A DNA stretch of 64,000 bases from Deefgea tanakiae (GCF_019665765.1 NZ_CP081150.1:3224001-3288000), one strand, 5' to 3'; counted from the stretch's first letter, positions 35,478 to 45,197 are shown. Translations and numbers: made by a program. The notes: generated by a model from the letters alone, not told the origin.

Positions 35478-36620
35478 TTAGTGCAGTTTCAGTACGAGAT
35501 AATTCAATTTCGATTGCATCCGAATCATCACCATCCGCAGTAAATGCAGGGGCGCGAGTTTTTCGGTGTAGACCGCTGCCCCGCCGCGCGCGCCCATCGG
35601 GATAAATGGTTTTTCTGCTGGGTCAACGGTCAGTTTGACGGCAAATTTTTGTGCTAATGGTGCATGCAAATGTTCCATTGGCGCATTGGGTACTGTGCCA
35701 CTTTGTACGGATTGTCCTTGGCCATTGGCCCAGATAATCGAATCCACTTTGGCATGCACAATATCGCCCGGTAAAGTCTTAAAGGCGATTTCCGACTTGT
35801 CGCCAGGTTTAATAAAGCGCAATTCATTCTGTTCAAAGAAAGCAACGATGCGCTGTTCATGTTCTACAAAGCTCATTGCTGGACGGAAAGGCATTGAAGC
35901 CAAGAAATTGCCTGGCCGTACGGTGACATTGACAGCATAACCATCGGTTGGTGCACGAATAACGGTGGATTCGAGGTCGTACTTTGCCGCTTCGAGTTGC
36001 GCTTTAATTTGCGCTACGCTGGCAATATCAGGCCCAACAACACCTTCCAGTTTGGTGGTAATTCGGGCTTCCGCCGTTTTTGCGCTCGCCACCGCCGACT
36101 CTGCTTTTTTAACTTCAGTAGCAAAGCTTTCGACGTCAAATTGATTGCCTGCACCTGCTTTGGCTAACTCTTGGGCTTGGCCAAGGCGTTTTTTCATCAG
36201 GTCGAGCTGAGCTTGGGCTGAGGTTGTTTGGCTTTTTGCGCTATCTAAATCTTGCCACAAGGTTTTGGCTGATGCGGTGGCATCAGCAACTTGCGCTTCG
36301 AGTTGCTTTACTTTCAAGCGATACGGCGTGCTGTCGATCTCGAGCAAAATATCGCCCTTTTTCAGCATTTGATTGCCTTCTACAGCGACGCGCGTCACGG
36401 TACCCGACACTCGCGGCACCACTTCCACCACGTAATTGATTGCACGTACATCACTCGATGATGGTGTCACCACATTGATGGTGAAAATAATCGAAGCCGC
36501 TAGAAAAATAGCACCAGCGACAGCACCAACTTGGGTTTTGATATTCCATGGAATCACTTTGAGTTTGACGCAAAGTAACCAAACGATAAAAGCATAACCA
36601 CCAATGATTAACTCAAGCAT
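35478..36620 (-). CDS. HlyD-family membrane fusion protein (YiaV/EmrA-like)
   Basis: 380 aa. One N-terminal TM (about 33-52), lipoyl-type half-motifs flanking a long coiled coil (about residues 100-200), and a beta-barrel region ending in MGARGGAAVYTEK. It bridges inner and outer membrane in an efflux system. Its ATG overlaps the end of the DUF3302 gene by 8 bp, as in the yiaW-yiaV pair of E. coli. Confidence 0.9.
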   Translation of the reverse strand: MLELIIGGYAFIVWLLCVKLKVIPWNIKTQVGAVAGAIFLAASIIFTINVVTPSSSDVRAINYVVEVVPRVSGTVTRVAVEGNQMLKKGDILLEIDSTPYRLKVKQLEAQVADATASAKTLWQDLDSAKSQTTSAQAQLDLMKKRLGQAQELAKAGAGNQFDVESFATEVKKAESAVASAKTAEARITTKLEGVVGPDIASVAQIKAQLEAAKYDLESTVIRAPTDGYAVNVTVRPGNFLASMPFRPAMSFVEHEQRIVAFFEQNELRFIKPGDKSEIAFKTLPGDIVHAKVDSIIWANGQGQSVQSGTVPNAPMEHLHAPLAQKFAVKLTVDPAEKPFIPMGARGGAAVYTEKLAPLHLLRMVMIRMQSKLNYLVLKLH

Positions 36621-37149
36621 TTTGCTTCTCCTGCGTTTGAGTTGATGACGCAGATGTTGCGGCTTGTTTGCTGATAATTAGCTCGCGCTTTTTGTTTAAG
36701 CCCTCGAGTTTTTCTTTCAGCAATATTAATTCGTCATCGACAATCGCCAAATCCATCGGCTTATTGGCGTGTTCGCCATCGGGCTTGAGGAAATAATCAT
36801 CGTGTTTATCTGTGCCATAGGCCGCTTTGTAAGTCACCGGTTTGGTAAATGCCCATAGCCATGCTAATGGCCAGAGTAAACCGCCCACCGCAATCGACAA
36901 TAAGCATAAGATTTGAATGGCATGCTTTTGCGGATGGTGGTGTTTTTCGGCAAAGACTTCGGGTAACACGTGGATTTTCCAGAAGATATATAGCGCCGCA
37001 ATTGGCAGCACGACAATCAAAATCCACACCATCACATCGGCGATTTTTTCTTCCATGCCAGCCATTGCCCAAGCCGAGGTAGGCAGGATAGATAGCAACG
37101 CAGTGATCCCAATAGCGCGAATGCGCAATAGAGTGGTGTTTAGTTTCAT
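36613..37149 (-). CDS. DUF3302 inner-membrane protein (YiaW-like)
   Basis: 178 aa. Signal-like first segment (ending AWAMA), then two further TM segments (about 42-60 and 80-103) with the DUF3302 signature PEVFAEKHHHPQKHAI between them, and a Lys/Glu-rich cytoplasmic tail. Found next to HlyD-type proteins (YiaW/YiaV). First gene of the export operon. No conventional MFS, ABC or RND pump is encoded here. Confidence 0.88.
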   Translation of the reverse strand: MKLNTTLLRIRAIGITALLSILPTSAWAMAGMEEKIADVMVWILIVVLPIAALYIFWKIHVLPEVFAEKHHHPQKHAIQILCLLSIAVGGLLWPLAWLWAFTKPVTYKAAYGTDKHDDYFLKPDGEHANKPMDLAIVDDELILLKEKLEGLNKKRELIISKQAATSASSTQTQEKQNA

Positions 37150-37361
37150 TTTTGATTTTCCAGTTCAAGCAATCCAATGAGCGTTGGGCTTTGATTTTTG
37201 AATGGCGATGTCGGTTATTCAGTGATGCTCGGGTAATATGTGCTGTACTATAAATTAATACGATTACTTGTATATAGAACAGCGCGTTGAGTGTGGCGTA
37301 TTGATTTCAATACAAACTACATCATGAGTCAGTCTCAATTTTTCTATTTTGCATTGACATA

Positions 37362-37393
37362 AAAAAGCCTCACATTCGAATGTGAGGCTTTTT
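37362..37393 (-). terminator. Terminator of the OmpA-like gene
   Basis: Perfect 15-bp stem AAAAAGCCTCACATT / AATGTGAGGCTTTTT with a 2-nt loop, 19 bases past the stop. Confidence 0.92.
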
Positions 37394-37411
37394 ACTGAAT
37401 CCGAACGCGCT

Positions 37412-38059
37412 TTATTTTTGTGCAGGCTCGGCGACAAAAATTTCAACACGGCGATTTTGAGCGCGGCCTGCCACGCTGTCGTTGCTTGCGATTGGAGTTG
37501 AAGAGCCAACGCCATCAACGCTCATACGCTGGCTCGCCACACCGAGTCCAGCCAAGTAATTACGCGTAGCTACCGCACGATTGACTGATAATGGATTGTT
37601 GATCGCATCGCTGCCCGTGCTATCGGTGTGCCCAACAATACGAACTTGTGTCACAGGATTTTGATTGAGCGTTTGAGCGAGGCGGTTAAGGACCGGCTGC
37701 ATATTCGGTTTGATATTGGCTTTGCCGATATCAAAAGAGAAATCAGCGGGAATTTCGATTTTCAATTCATTATTGGCGGTTTGGCTGACTTCAATTCCTG
37801 TGCCTGCTGTAGCTTGTTCCATCGCTTGTTTTTGCTTTTCCATATTGGAAGACCATAAATAAGCACCTAATGCACCTGCAGCCGCACCAATCGCCGCATC
37901 ACGTCCCGTGTGACGCCCTTTCGACGCTTTACTCACCGCCGCGCCTGCTGCTGCGCCGCCCAAAGCACCTAGTAGCGTATTTTCAGTAGTTGACATATTT
38001 GAGCAGCCCGTTGCCGCCAAACTCAAAGCCAATAAAGCAGGAAGTAAAGCACGTTTCAT
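37412..38059 (-). CDS. OmpA-domain lipoprotein (YiaD-like)
   Basis: 215 aa. Lipoprotein signal ends AATGC (C19). A glycine-zipper segment follows (GALGGAAAGAAVSKASKG, IGAAAGALGAYL), then an OmpA peptidoglycan-binding domain (VRIVGHTDSTGSDAINNPLS, then RAVATRNYL and AQNRRVEIFV). It tethers the outer membrane to peptidoglycan, YiaD/Pal style. AGGAAAC precedes the ATG. Confidence 0.93.
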   Translation of the reverse strand: MKRALLPALLALSLAATGCSNMSTTENTLLGALGGAAAGAAVSKASKGRHTGRDAAIGAAAGALGAYLWSSNMEKQKQAMEQATAGTGIEVSQTANNELKIEIPADFSFDIGKANIKPNMQPVLNRLAQTLNQNPVTQVRIVGHTDSTGSDAINNPLSVNRAVATRNYLAGLGVASQRMSVDGVGSSTPIASNDSVAGRAQNRRVEIFVAEPAQK

Positions 38060-38283
38060 GATGTTTCCTAAAGATGTCAGTAAATTGCGCCTATCAGACC
38101 ACAGACGTATGCCATTTTGCTATTGAAAAGTACCAAAGTCAGGGTGAGTCTTTTCACAAATGCGGTGATGTCCTCTTATTTCTACTGAATTAGATATGAA
38201 AATTCGCTAGCTATTCATTTTACTTACTTTGCATTACAAGTATTGATATTATCTATATATATAATTTCTTGATATGAAAGAAA

Positions 38284-39795
38284 ATGGCGAAGCCACTCAG
38301 AACCAAGCGTTTTATTTATATGGCATGGCTGGCGCAGCTGGTCTTAAGTTTTAGTCTTTACAGCTTATTTTGGTGGCAAAACCAGCATATTTTACATACG
38401 CAAAAACACAATCAAATTGCCCAGCAAATTGCTCAACTGCAAGCCCAAGCCGATACGGTATTGGAAAGTTTTGCTGCATTTCAATCTCGGCAAGCATTTC
38501 CTCAAGATAAATCAATTCGGCCTTTTGCTGAGTTATTGCTCAGTCGCAATCCACATATTTATTGCTTGCAGACGGTGCAGCGTATTACGCACGCCGAAGT
38601 AGCTGGGCTTGAGAGCACGATGCGCGCAGCGGGGTATCGTGGATTTAAGGTGCATGATTTTGATTATGAAAAAACCCGTAAAACAACAGCACTGAAAGTG
38701 CGCGATGTGCACTTTCCTATCGTTTTTATGGCACCTTTGCCGCGAGAAGCAGAGGATGTGCTCGGGCTTGATGTGAATGCCGTGCATTTTTTAAGCCCAC
38801 AGCTACAAAATTCAGGCAATCAAGTCAAGGCTTGGAGTACGGGGCCGTTTCGTTTGATTGAAGGTGAAATCGCCTATGGTATTACGATCCCAGTCTATCA
38901 ATTAGGTGGTCAGAAACCCGATGCCAGTTGGCCGCTATATGCTGGTTTGGTGATCAAAGCCAATAGCTTGATGCCTCAGCTGCAAGACCTTGCGCCAGGT
39001 TGGCAGGTCAGTATGGATTACATTGGCTCAGTGACTGCGCAGCAAAAACAATTGTTTAAGATTACCTCGCCCGGTGAACTATTTTGGATCGCCAAATTGT
39101 TACCGACCATCGAAATGGTTTCGGTTATCGCTTCTGATTCGCAGCCGTTTGAATTGCGTACCCGTCAGCAATTGTCGTGGCGCAGTTGGTTGGGGATGGT
39201 GCCTTTGATGATGCTGTCCTTTTTGCTGCTGGTCTTATTATTGGCATTGCGTTGGCAACATAGTGAACGCTTGCGTCGTATCACGGTGCAGCGGCATAAA
39301 AATCAGCTGCATCGCTGGGCAACGCAAGATCGCCTCACTCGCTGCGCGAATCGGCAAAATTTTGACCAGCGCATGACTCTCGCAAGTCAAAGTGGCGTCC
39401 CATTTACCTTGGCTTATTTGGATTTGAATTATTTCAAACCGATCAATGATCAATACGGGCATTTAGCGGGTGATGCGGTCTTGGTCGAAGTGGCGCAACG
39501 TTTGCGCCGTTCGGTGCGCAGCCAAGATTTAGTCGCGCGTTGGGGCGGTGATGAATTTGCCATTCTGGTGGTGGGTTTGAGTGACAACGAGCGGTGCGCG
39601 GCACTGCGACAAGCTTTGCTGGATGCTTTAGCTCCGCCATTTATCTGGCAATCGCAATCGTTGACGCTCTCTGCCAGTATCGGTATCGCCAGTTATCCGG
39701 CCGAGGCCGATAGTGTGAGTGAATTGCTGCAGTTGGCCGATCAGCGCATGTATCGACATAAAACGGCAATGCGCAATCGAGAGATTGAAATTTAA
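38284..39795 (+). CDS. CHASE-GGDEF diguanylate cyclase
   Basis: 503 aa. TM1 at about residues 12-30, a periplasmic CHASE-type ligand domain (about 70-290; includes RNPHIYCLQTVQRITHAEVAG and FMAPLPREAEDVLGLDV), TM2 at about 305-325, then the cyclase domain with RWGGDEFAIL. RSQD before it is an intact I-site. Makes c-di-GMP in response to an outside signal, ligand unknown. Start at ATG 38284 has only a weak AAAGAAA upstream. Confidence 0.92.
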   Translation: MAKPLRTKRFIYMAWLAQLVLSFSLYSLFWWQNQHILHTQKHNQIAQQIAQLQAQADTVLESFAAFQSRQAFPQDKSIRPFAELLLSRNPHIYCLQTVQRITHAEVAGLESTMRAAGYRGFKVHDFDYEKTRKTTALKVRDVHFPIVFMAPLPREAEDVLGLDVNAVHFLSPQLQNSGNQVKAWSTGPFRLIEGEIAYGITIPVYQLGGQKPDASWPLYAGLVIKANSLMPQLQDLAPGWQVSMDYIGSVTAQQKQLFKITSPGELFWIAKLLPTIEMVSVIASDSQPFELRTRQQLSWRSWLGMVPLMMLSFLLLVLLLALRWQHSERLRRITVQRHKNQLHRWATQDRLTRCANRQNFDQRMTLASQSGVPFTLAYLDLNYFKPINDQYGHLAGDAVLVEVAQRLRRSVRSQDLVARWGGDEFAILVVGLSDNERCAALRQALLDALAPPFIWQSQSLTLSASIGIASYPAEADSVSELLQLADQRMYRHKTAMRNREIEI

Positions 39796-39800
39796 GGACA

Positions 39801-39993
39801 TGTTCAGATTTGGTGTTGATATGCATGAGAATGAGCTGAAGTAGCTCCTTCCCCCTTGACGGGGGAAGGTTGGGATGGGGGTGGCAATGCTTGTTTTGAC
39901 GCTAAATTCAACATTTCACCCTCACCCTAGCCCTCTCCCGTCAAGGGAGAGGGGACAAAAGCGCAAATCCAACATCAACACCAAATCTGAACA
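39801..39993. mobile_element. MITE-like element, long copy
   Basis: 193 bp bounded by perfect 20-bp terminal inverted repeats: TGTTCAGATTTGGTGTTGAT (39801-39820) and its complement (39974-39993). Inside are two hairpins with complementary loops, CCTTCCCCC-ttgac-GGGGGAAGG and CCTCTCCC-gtcaa-GGGAGAGG, in inverted orientation. No coding capacity and no clear target-site duplication. It starts 5 bases after the CHASE-GGDEF stop. Confidence 0.7.
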
Positions 39994-40011
39994 TCACCAA
40001 ATTTAACTAGG

Positions 40012-40056
40012 GTATTGCTTGATAGGCATTATTCTTTAATAACTAGCAAGCAATAC
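40012..40056. repeat. 45-nt GTAT/ATAC element, copy 11
   Basis: Perfect 10-bp stem GTATTGCTTG / CAAGCAATAC (11 with the flanking G-C). It ends 7 bases before the 3' end of the TerB/DUF697 gene. Confidence 0.75.
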
Positions 40057-40063
40057 CTATTGA

Positions 40064-41029
40064 TTATTTCCCTTTGACCAGCGCCATGATTTCAGTGGCA
40101 TTGAGGGTGCTGGCGCGCTGTTGAATTTCGGGTAGGTATTTGGTTTGCAAATCTTTAGCCGGTGCCAGCGTTTCTTGGAAAGTTCGTTTGAGTAAATCGG
40201 CGCTCATCGTACGGCCGCCGGCGTAATAGCGTTTCGCCACTTGGCCTAGCGCATAGGTGCTGGCAAAAGAAAACGCCATGCCGGTCGCTGCGCCGCCGAT
40301 GGTTTTTCCCCATTTTCCACCGACTTTACCAAACAAGCCGCCCATCAATTTGCGGCCAAATTGTTCTAGGTATTGCGAGGTCAATCCTACGCCAACAGTC
40401 GAGATAAACTCACGAATATGCCCTTGATCCAGCTCGTAGCCATAACGTTGCCCGATGTTGTACACCAGCTTGATCTGCAGCGGAATTATCGCCACCGAAG
40501 CCCAAGTTTGCGGCAATAGCTCGAGCGCGCCATTCAAAATCGACGATTTCAAAATGCTGCTGTCTATCTCGGCGGTATTCACGAGGGCGGCGTTGCTTGG
40601 CGTTTGTTGCGCCAGCGGCGTTGCAGATTGCAAAGGCACGATGTTTTGGCCCGCTTTGGCGAGGGTATCGGCGTCGCGTTGGAATAAGGTTGATATCGGT
40701 GCGCTGGCTTGCGCAAGGCGCACTTTTAAGTCGGCCAAAAAGGCACTTTCTGCGGCGCTGGTACTGCCATCGGCATCGCAGACGCACACGGCCATTTCAT
40801 AAGCAAATTGGCGCTCAGCGGGGTCGGTCAACTGCGCGCAGACGCTAGCCAGATCAATCCGTTTGAATAACACGTCTTGATAGAGGCGACTTAAGTCCAG
40901 CCCGCTATCTTGCCCCAAAGACTGCGCTAGGCCACGAATATGCTCGCGTTCACGTTCGTCGTTATTGCCGTCGGCAAAGGCGGCGAGTAAGGCGATGCTC
41001 AAAATGGCTTGTTGCTGGGCGGCTTGCAT
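40064..41029 (-). CDS. TerB-like/DUF697 protein
   Basis: 321 aa. Residues 1-110 resemble a TerB-like helical domain (LLAAFADGNNDEREREHIRG, VCVCDADGSTSAAESAFL), with acidic Asp pairs that may bind metal. Residues about 160-270 are a DUF697 (YcjF-type) hydrophobic region (PLQIKLVYNIGQRYGYEL; GGAATGMAFSFASTYALGQV). Likely membrane-associated. Such proteins are linked to stress or GTPase partners elsewhere; none is adjacent here. Confidence 0.75.
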   Translation of the reverse strand: MQAAQQQAILSIALLAAFADGNNDEREREHIRGLAQSLGQDSGLDLSRLYQDVLFKRIDLASVCAQLTDPAERQFAYEMAVCVCDADGSTSAAESAFLADLKVRLAQASAPISTLFQRDADTLAKAGQNIVPLQSATPLAQQTPSNAALVNTAEIDSSILKSSILNGALELLPQTWASVAIIPLQIKLVYNIGQRYGYELDQGHIREFISTVGVGLTSQYLEQFGRKLMGGLFGKVGGKWGKTIGGAATGMAFSFASTYALGQVAKRYYAGGRTMSADLLKRTFQETLAPAKDLQTKYLPEIQQRASTLNATEIMALVKGK

Positions 41030-41086
41030 GGTGTGCTCTCAATCAAATAATAAAGACTAGACCAGAACGCCGCCGCTTTGTTCCCT

Positions 41087-41770
41087 TTACTGCTGAGGTG
41101 CTGACCGCAGGTATTGTAATAAGCGCCCACGATAAGCGCTGCCGTCATGCAAGGGGGTGGTCAACATCGTTTCGCTCATTGTAAAACCACGGCTGGCCAT
41201 TTGCTTGTGAAATGCGCTGCGATTGCTGCGATTGGGGTCGATGATCAAGATCTCTGCCTTGGGCGCGGCATGTAAATCAATAAATTCGGCCAAAACTTCG
41301 GGGTGTCCGCGTTCATACAACACATCACTACCGATGATTAAATCAAACTCGCCTAAGCTAATGTTTTCCCGTCCCCAATTGCCGGTGCAATATTTCAGCG
41401 CGGGCAAGGTATTGAGCACGAGATTGGCTTTGAGGAAGGTTTCGGTCAAGGGATGGCAATCACTGGCGGTGATATCGCCAAGGCGGCGATGAATCACCAT
41501 ACTGGCCAGCGCCAAACCGCAGCCAATTTCCAAAATCCGTCGTCCACCGAGTTCATACACCTGCATCAAATCGGCCAGCTTTTGCGCCGACGGCCAAACT
41601 TGGCCAAACAGCGGCCAGCACGATTCAGAAATGCCCGCCGCTTCTGCTTCGCCGAGCGGGTCAAAAAATTGCTGTTTATCCAGCAAAGAGCGAATTTCTA
41701 AATCAACGCCGCCGACAACGGCAACGGCTTGGCATTTGACTTGATAGCCAAGTGGCAGGGTAGAGGGCAT
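41087..41770 (-). CDS. Class I SAM-dependent methyltransferase
   Basis: 227 aa. Rossmann-type SAM site LEIGCGLALASMV (motif I), ITASDCHP (acidic loop) and FDLIIGSDVLYERGHPE, typical of the METTL21/Nnt1-like protein methyltransferases that modify Lys residues. Substrate unknown. Cytoplasmic. It lies 57 bp upstream of the TerB/DUF697 gene in the same direction and may share its transcript. Confidence 0.85.
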   Translation of the reverse strand: MPSTLPLGYQVKCQAVAVVGGVDLEIRSLLDKQQFFDPLGEAEAAGISESCWPLFGQVWPSAQKLADLMQVYELGGRRILEIGCGLALASMVIHRRLGDITASDCHPLTETFLKANLVLNTLPALKYCTGNWGRENISLGEFDLIIGSDVLYERGHPEVLAEFIDLHAAPKAEILIIDPNRSNRSAFHKQMASRGFTMSETMLTTPLHDGSAYRGRLLQYLRSAPQQ

Positions 41771-42050
41771 GAGCGGGCCTTGGGCATATGCGGCGAAGAA
41801 TTCAATTCGAACCGACGCAGCGCATGGGCGCTTTGCAAGGCGAGGAGTAGACGGCGGGGCAGAGGTGCGTATCGTTAAAGGTGGCCCATGCTAACACTGG
41901 CCAGCCACAGATCGCAGAATAACTCAGAACAGCTTTGTCAAATCGCAAGATTGTTCAAAACTGTAACCCTCAAACCGGGCTAATAATGCCACTGTAATCA
42001 GCGAGCCAATCCAACTAGTATCAAAGCCTTGTTTCAAAAAGGGATCGCCT

Positions 42051-42656
42051 GTGCTCAATCTTGCTTTCATTACTTATGTTTCGATCATGTCGGTTACGCC
42101 GGGACCGAATAATTTGATGCTCGCTGCATCGGGCGGTAATTTTGGCTTTCGCCGCACCATTCCGCACATGCTCGGCATCAGCATCGGTCATGCGGTGCAG
42201 GTGTTTTTGGTCGGGCTGTTTTTGGCTTGGATTATGGCGATGCTGGGTAGTGTTCGCCCGATCTTGGCGGTGCTGGGCTGCAGTTATTTGCTATGGCTAT
42301 CATGGAAGATCTGGCTTTCAGCATCACCGGAGGGCAAAGCAGTTGCACGGCCGATGTCATTTATTGCCGCAGCCGCATTTCAGTGGATCAATCCCAAAGC
42401 TTGGGTGATGGTGCTCAATACGGTGATTTTATTTCTGCCTCAAGGGCAACAACATTGGCAGGCTGCCTTAGGTTTGGCACTGTTGTGCGCCTTGATTAAT
42501 CTACCCTGCATCGGTGTATGGGCATGGCTGGGTGACGCATTACGCCATCATTTACTCGTACCTAGAAATCTAAAAATCTTCAACGGCATCATGGCCACGT
42601 TAATGGCGCTGACTGCGTTTTATTTGTTGTACGATGAGTTGATTGGTCTGATTTAG
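42051..42656 (+). CDS. LysE-family amino-acid exporter
   Basis: 201 aa, six hydrophobic segments. N-terminal SVTPGPNNLMLAASG is the LysE/RhtB signature (usually PGPN), with FQWINPKAWVMVLN midway. It exports amino acids or related metabolites; substrate unknown. The start may be GTG at 42051. A 45-nt element begins 8 bases after the stop. Confidence 0.92.
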   Translation: MLNLAFITYVSIMSVTPGPNNLMLAASGGNFGFRRTIPHMLGISIGHAVQVFLVGLFLAWIMAMLGSVRPILAVLGCSYLLWLSWKIWLSASPEGKAVARPMSFIAAAAFQWINPKAWVMVLNTVILFLPQGQQHWQAALGLALLCALINLPCIGVWAWLGDALRHHLLVPRNLKIFNGIMATLMALTAFYLLYDELIGLI

Positions 42657-42664
42657 TGCTTAGA

Positions 42665-42709
42665 GTATTGGCTTGTAGTCATTGATAAATAATATCTACA
42701 GCCATATAC
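42665..42709. repeat. 45-nt GTAT/ATAC element, copy 12
   Basis: 45 nt; GTATTGGCTTGTAG pairs with CTACAGCCATATAC with one bulge on each side, AT-rich loop. 8 bases after the LysE stop. Confidence 0.7.
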
Positions 42710-42788
42710 ATCAATGGGTTTGTATTTTCAGTTGTATGGACGAATTCTTTTAACGTGCGCCAATCAAAATTTGCACCGTACACACTGC

Positions 42789-43533
42789 TTATGGTTTGAA
42801 ATAAGGTCGATTTTGGTCAAGGGGCATGCCGTATTTTTTGGCTAGTTGTTCGTAGAGACCTTGTTCACGAAAAATTTTTTAGCGCGACGTTAAAACGATC
42901 TCTTACTATGGGTTCGCGGAATTCAAGACGATAGAGGGTCGGCGGGAAAATCGCAAAAGGACATAAGGCTTGATTGCCAAGGGGATCTATTTTCTTGTGT
43001 TCATACTTAAAAATGTTGATATCACTAATCGCAACATCAAAACGCGCCGCCAATAGCATGCGGTTCATTAGTTTTTGCGGTGATAGCTCGCGGTAGTTTA
43101 TTTTGTTGCTGGCAATTTTGGCAAAGTCAGCCCCTAAATATTGGCTGGCGTTGTGAAAAGCGGTTACTTGATACGGCGCGAGGGCTTTGATTGAATCAAT
43201 GTGGATCTGTTTTTGGCACAATGTAATCGCCATATTTTGGTAGGCAATATAAGGCTCAGAAAGATAGTTGCCGGTATTGCTAATTACGCCATCGAGCTGC
43301 CCATCGCGAAATTCAAGCAGCGCACGTTTATTGGGTAAATATTCGATTTTAACTTTGTAGCCCGCCAGCCTGAGCGCTTGGGTGACAATATCGTATTCAA
43401 TGCCGCTTTGATTGTCGGACGATACATAGGGCATTTTGGTTTCGCCCTGCGCGACGTGCAGCACGGGCGGTGCAGCCCATGCTGTGGATAAGCAGCAGAG
43501 ATAGAGCAGGAAAAAGCGAGGAAATAAAGACAT
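42789..43533 (-). pseudogene. Solute-binding protein gene with a 3' frameshift
   Basis: SBP_bac_3-like periplasmic protein with a signal peptide (about 1-20) and KMPYVSSDNQSGIEYDIVTQ at the start of the domain. The frame stops at 42865 after VALKNFS. The next frame continues with REQGLYEQLAKKYGMPLDQ and a stop at 42789, the natural C-terminus of this family. The switch falls in a run of six A and five T (coding strand), so one extra base there explains it. It may be a real mutation, a phase-variable tract, or a sequencing error. Confidence 0.8.
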
Positions 43534-43620
43534 CGCAGCTCGCTGATGTGGTGCTAAAGAGTTAGCTTAGGCGCAATTTAATAGTGATGCACCTTAATTG
43601 ATGCTGGAATTTAGATTTAC

Positions 43621-45099
43621 TCAATGTTGTAACCACACTGAAACCGACCCTGCTGGGCAGGGAAAGCTGGCCCAGCCATCGGCGTTAGTGTGAATGGGCT
43701 CTGGGCAATGTGCAGTGAGATCGTTAAAGCGCGCTTTCGCTTGGCCGACATACATGCGTTTGTAACCAGCGAGGCCATTACTCATCACGACCGCCATCGC
43801 TTTGGGATGCTCGGTATCACCCAAGCGCGTCCAGCCGATGCAGTTGGGGAAGTCGAAATAATCGCATTGCTGGCCGTAGGCATAATGCTGGCGGGCATGC
43901 AGGAAACGGTCGATTAGAAAGCGATGGCTCGCTAGCGTGATCTCGTGGGTTTGGCCGTCTTTGCCGGTGTCGCTATAGCTGGCACCGTAATAATCGGGGT
44001 AGAAAATGCAGGGATAACCTTGTTGGCGCAGCAGGATAAACGCATACGCCAGCGGTTTAAACCACGCTTCAACAGGGGATTCCAAGGCTTGCATTGGCTG
44101 AGAGTCGTGATTGTCGACAAAGGTCACCACATGATCGGGGCGGCGTTGCTCGACATTATTAAAACCGAGTTGGCACAGGTTATAGTCCGCGCCTTGGCGG
44201 CTGGCGATGTGAAATTGGTAATGCAGTGGCACGTCAAAGGCGGCAATCCGCCCGCCGAGACGGTCAATGTAATCGACCAATTCTTGTAAATCGGGCGTCC
44301 AATATTCGCCGACGACGAATAAATCTTTGCCCGCGTGTCGTTCCATCGCATCAATCCACGTTGGGAAAAACCACGCGGCGATGTGTTTGATGGCATCGAG
44401 CCGAAAGCCATCAATACCAGTGGTATCGAGCGTCCATTTACCCCAGTTGATGACTTCGTCTTGCACTGCCGGATTTTGAAAATCCAAATCGCAACCCATT
44501 AAATAGGCGTAATTGCCCGCGTCGAGCGCAACTTCGTCGTCGAATTGTTTGCCTTCCAATAGGTAAATCGTGTCGTGCGAATTGGGATTGTTTGCGTCGT
44601 AATCGACCGCATCAAAATGCGTGTGATTCCATTGAAAGGTCGAGTACTTGCCTTGGCGGGCGGGGAAATTAAATTGCGTGTAAGCGCTGATTTCGCGCGC
44701 TTCACCTGCGGCATTGATGCGGTCATTCTGCAGAAATGGCGTAGCGCGGCAGGGTTCGGCGACGTCGCCGCCCATACGGTGATTCAGTACTGTATCGGCG
44801 TAAATCTGTAGGCCAGCGGCTTGCGCCGATTGGATTGCGGCGAGGTATTGGGCTTTGCTACCGTACTTGGTGCGAACACTGCCTTTTTGTTCAAACTCGC
44901 CTAAGTCGTACATATCGTAGACGGCGTAGCCCACGTCGCTTGCGCCATTGCAGCCTTTGTAGGCGGGCGGTAGCCAGAACGCGGTGATGCCGGCTTGCGC
45001 CAATTCGCTGGCGTTGCGGCTGACTTCATCCCACAACGTGCCATCGGCGGGGTTGTACCAATGAAAGTACTGCATCATTACGCCATTTGTTGCCGCCAT
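43621..45099 (-). CDS. amyA: Cytoplasmic alpha-amylase (GH13)
   Basis: 492 aa without a signal peptide, like E. coli AmyA; hydrolyses alpha-1,4-glucans inside the cell. GH13 catalytic residues are in place: D235 in FRLDAIKHI, E265 in VGEYWTP and D332 in FVDNHDSQP. YADTVLNHRMGGD supplies the conserved region I. Neighbours are solute-binding proteins with no visible link to starch. Confidence 0.93.
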   Translation of the reverse strand: MAATNGVMMQYFHWYNPADGTLWDEVSRNASELAQAGITAFWLPPAYKGCNGASDVGYAVYDMYDLGEFEQKGSVRTKYGSKAQYLAAIQSAQAAGLQIYADTVLNHRMGGDVAEPCRATPFLQNDRINAAGEAREISAYTQFNFPARQGKYSTFQWNHTHFDAVDYDANNPNSHDTIYLLEGKQFDDEVALDAGNYAYLMGCDLDFQNPAVQDEVINWGKWTLDTTGIDGFRLDAIKHIAAWFFPTWIDAMERHAGKDLFVVGEYWTPDLQELVDYIDRLGGRIAAFDVPLHYQFHIASRQGADYNLCQLGFNNVEQRRPDHVVTFVDNHDSQPMQALESPVEAWFKPLAYAFILLRQQGYPCIFYPDYYGASYSDTGKDGQTHEITLASHRFLIDRFLHARQHYAYGQQCDYFDFPNCIGWTRLGDTEHPKAMAVVMSNGLAGYKRMYVGQAKARFNDLTAHCPEPIHTNADGWASFPCPAGSVSVWLQH

Positions 45100-45197
45100 G
45101 AATCAAACTCCGCCGATCTGCAAGAAAACCCATAGTACGCAATAAGCAGGCGCTGTAGATGACGAGTTGATGAAGATGGGGGCTTGAGCTGAAGTAA

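Noticed and set aside
37264-37518. 84-aa minus-strand frame
   Set aside because: Overlaps the well-supported OmpA-like gene and its terminator.
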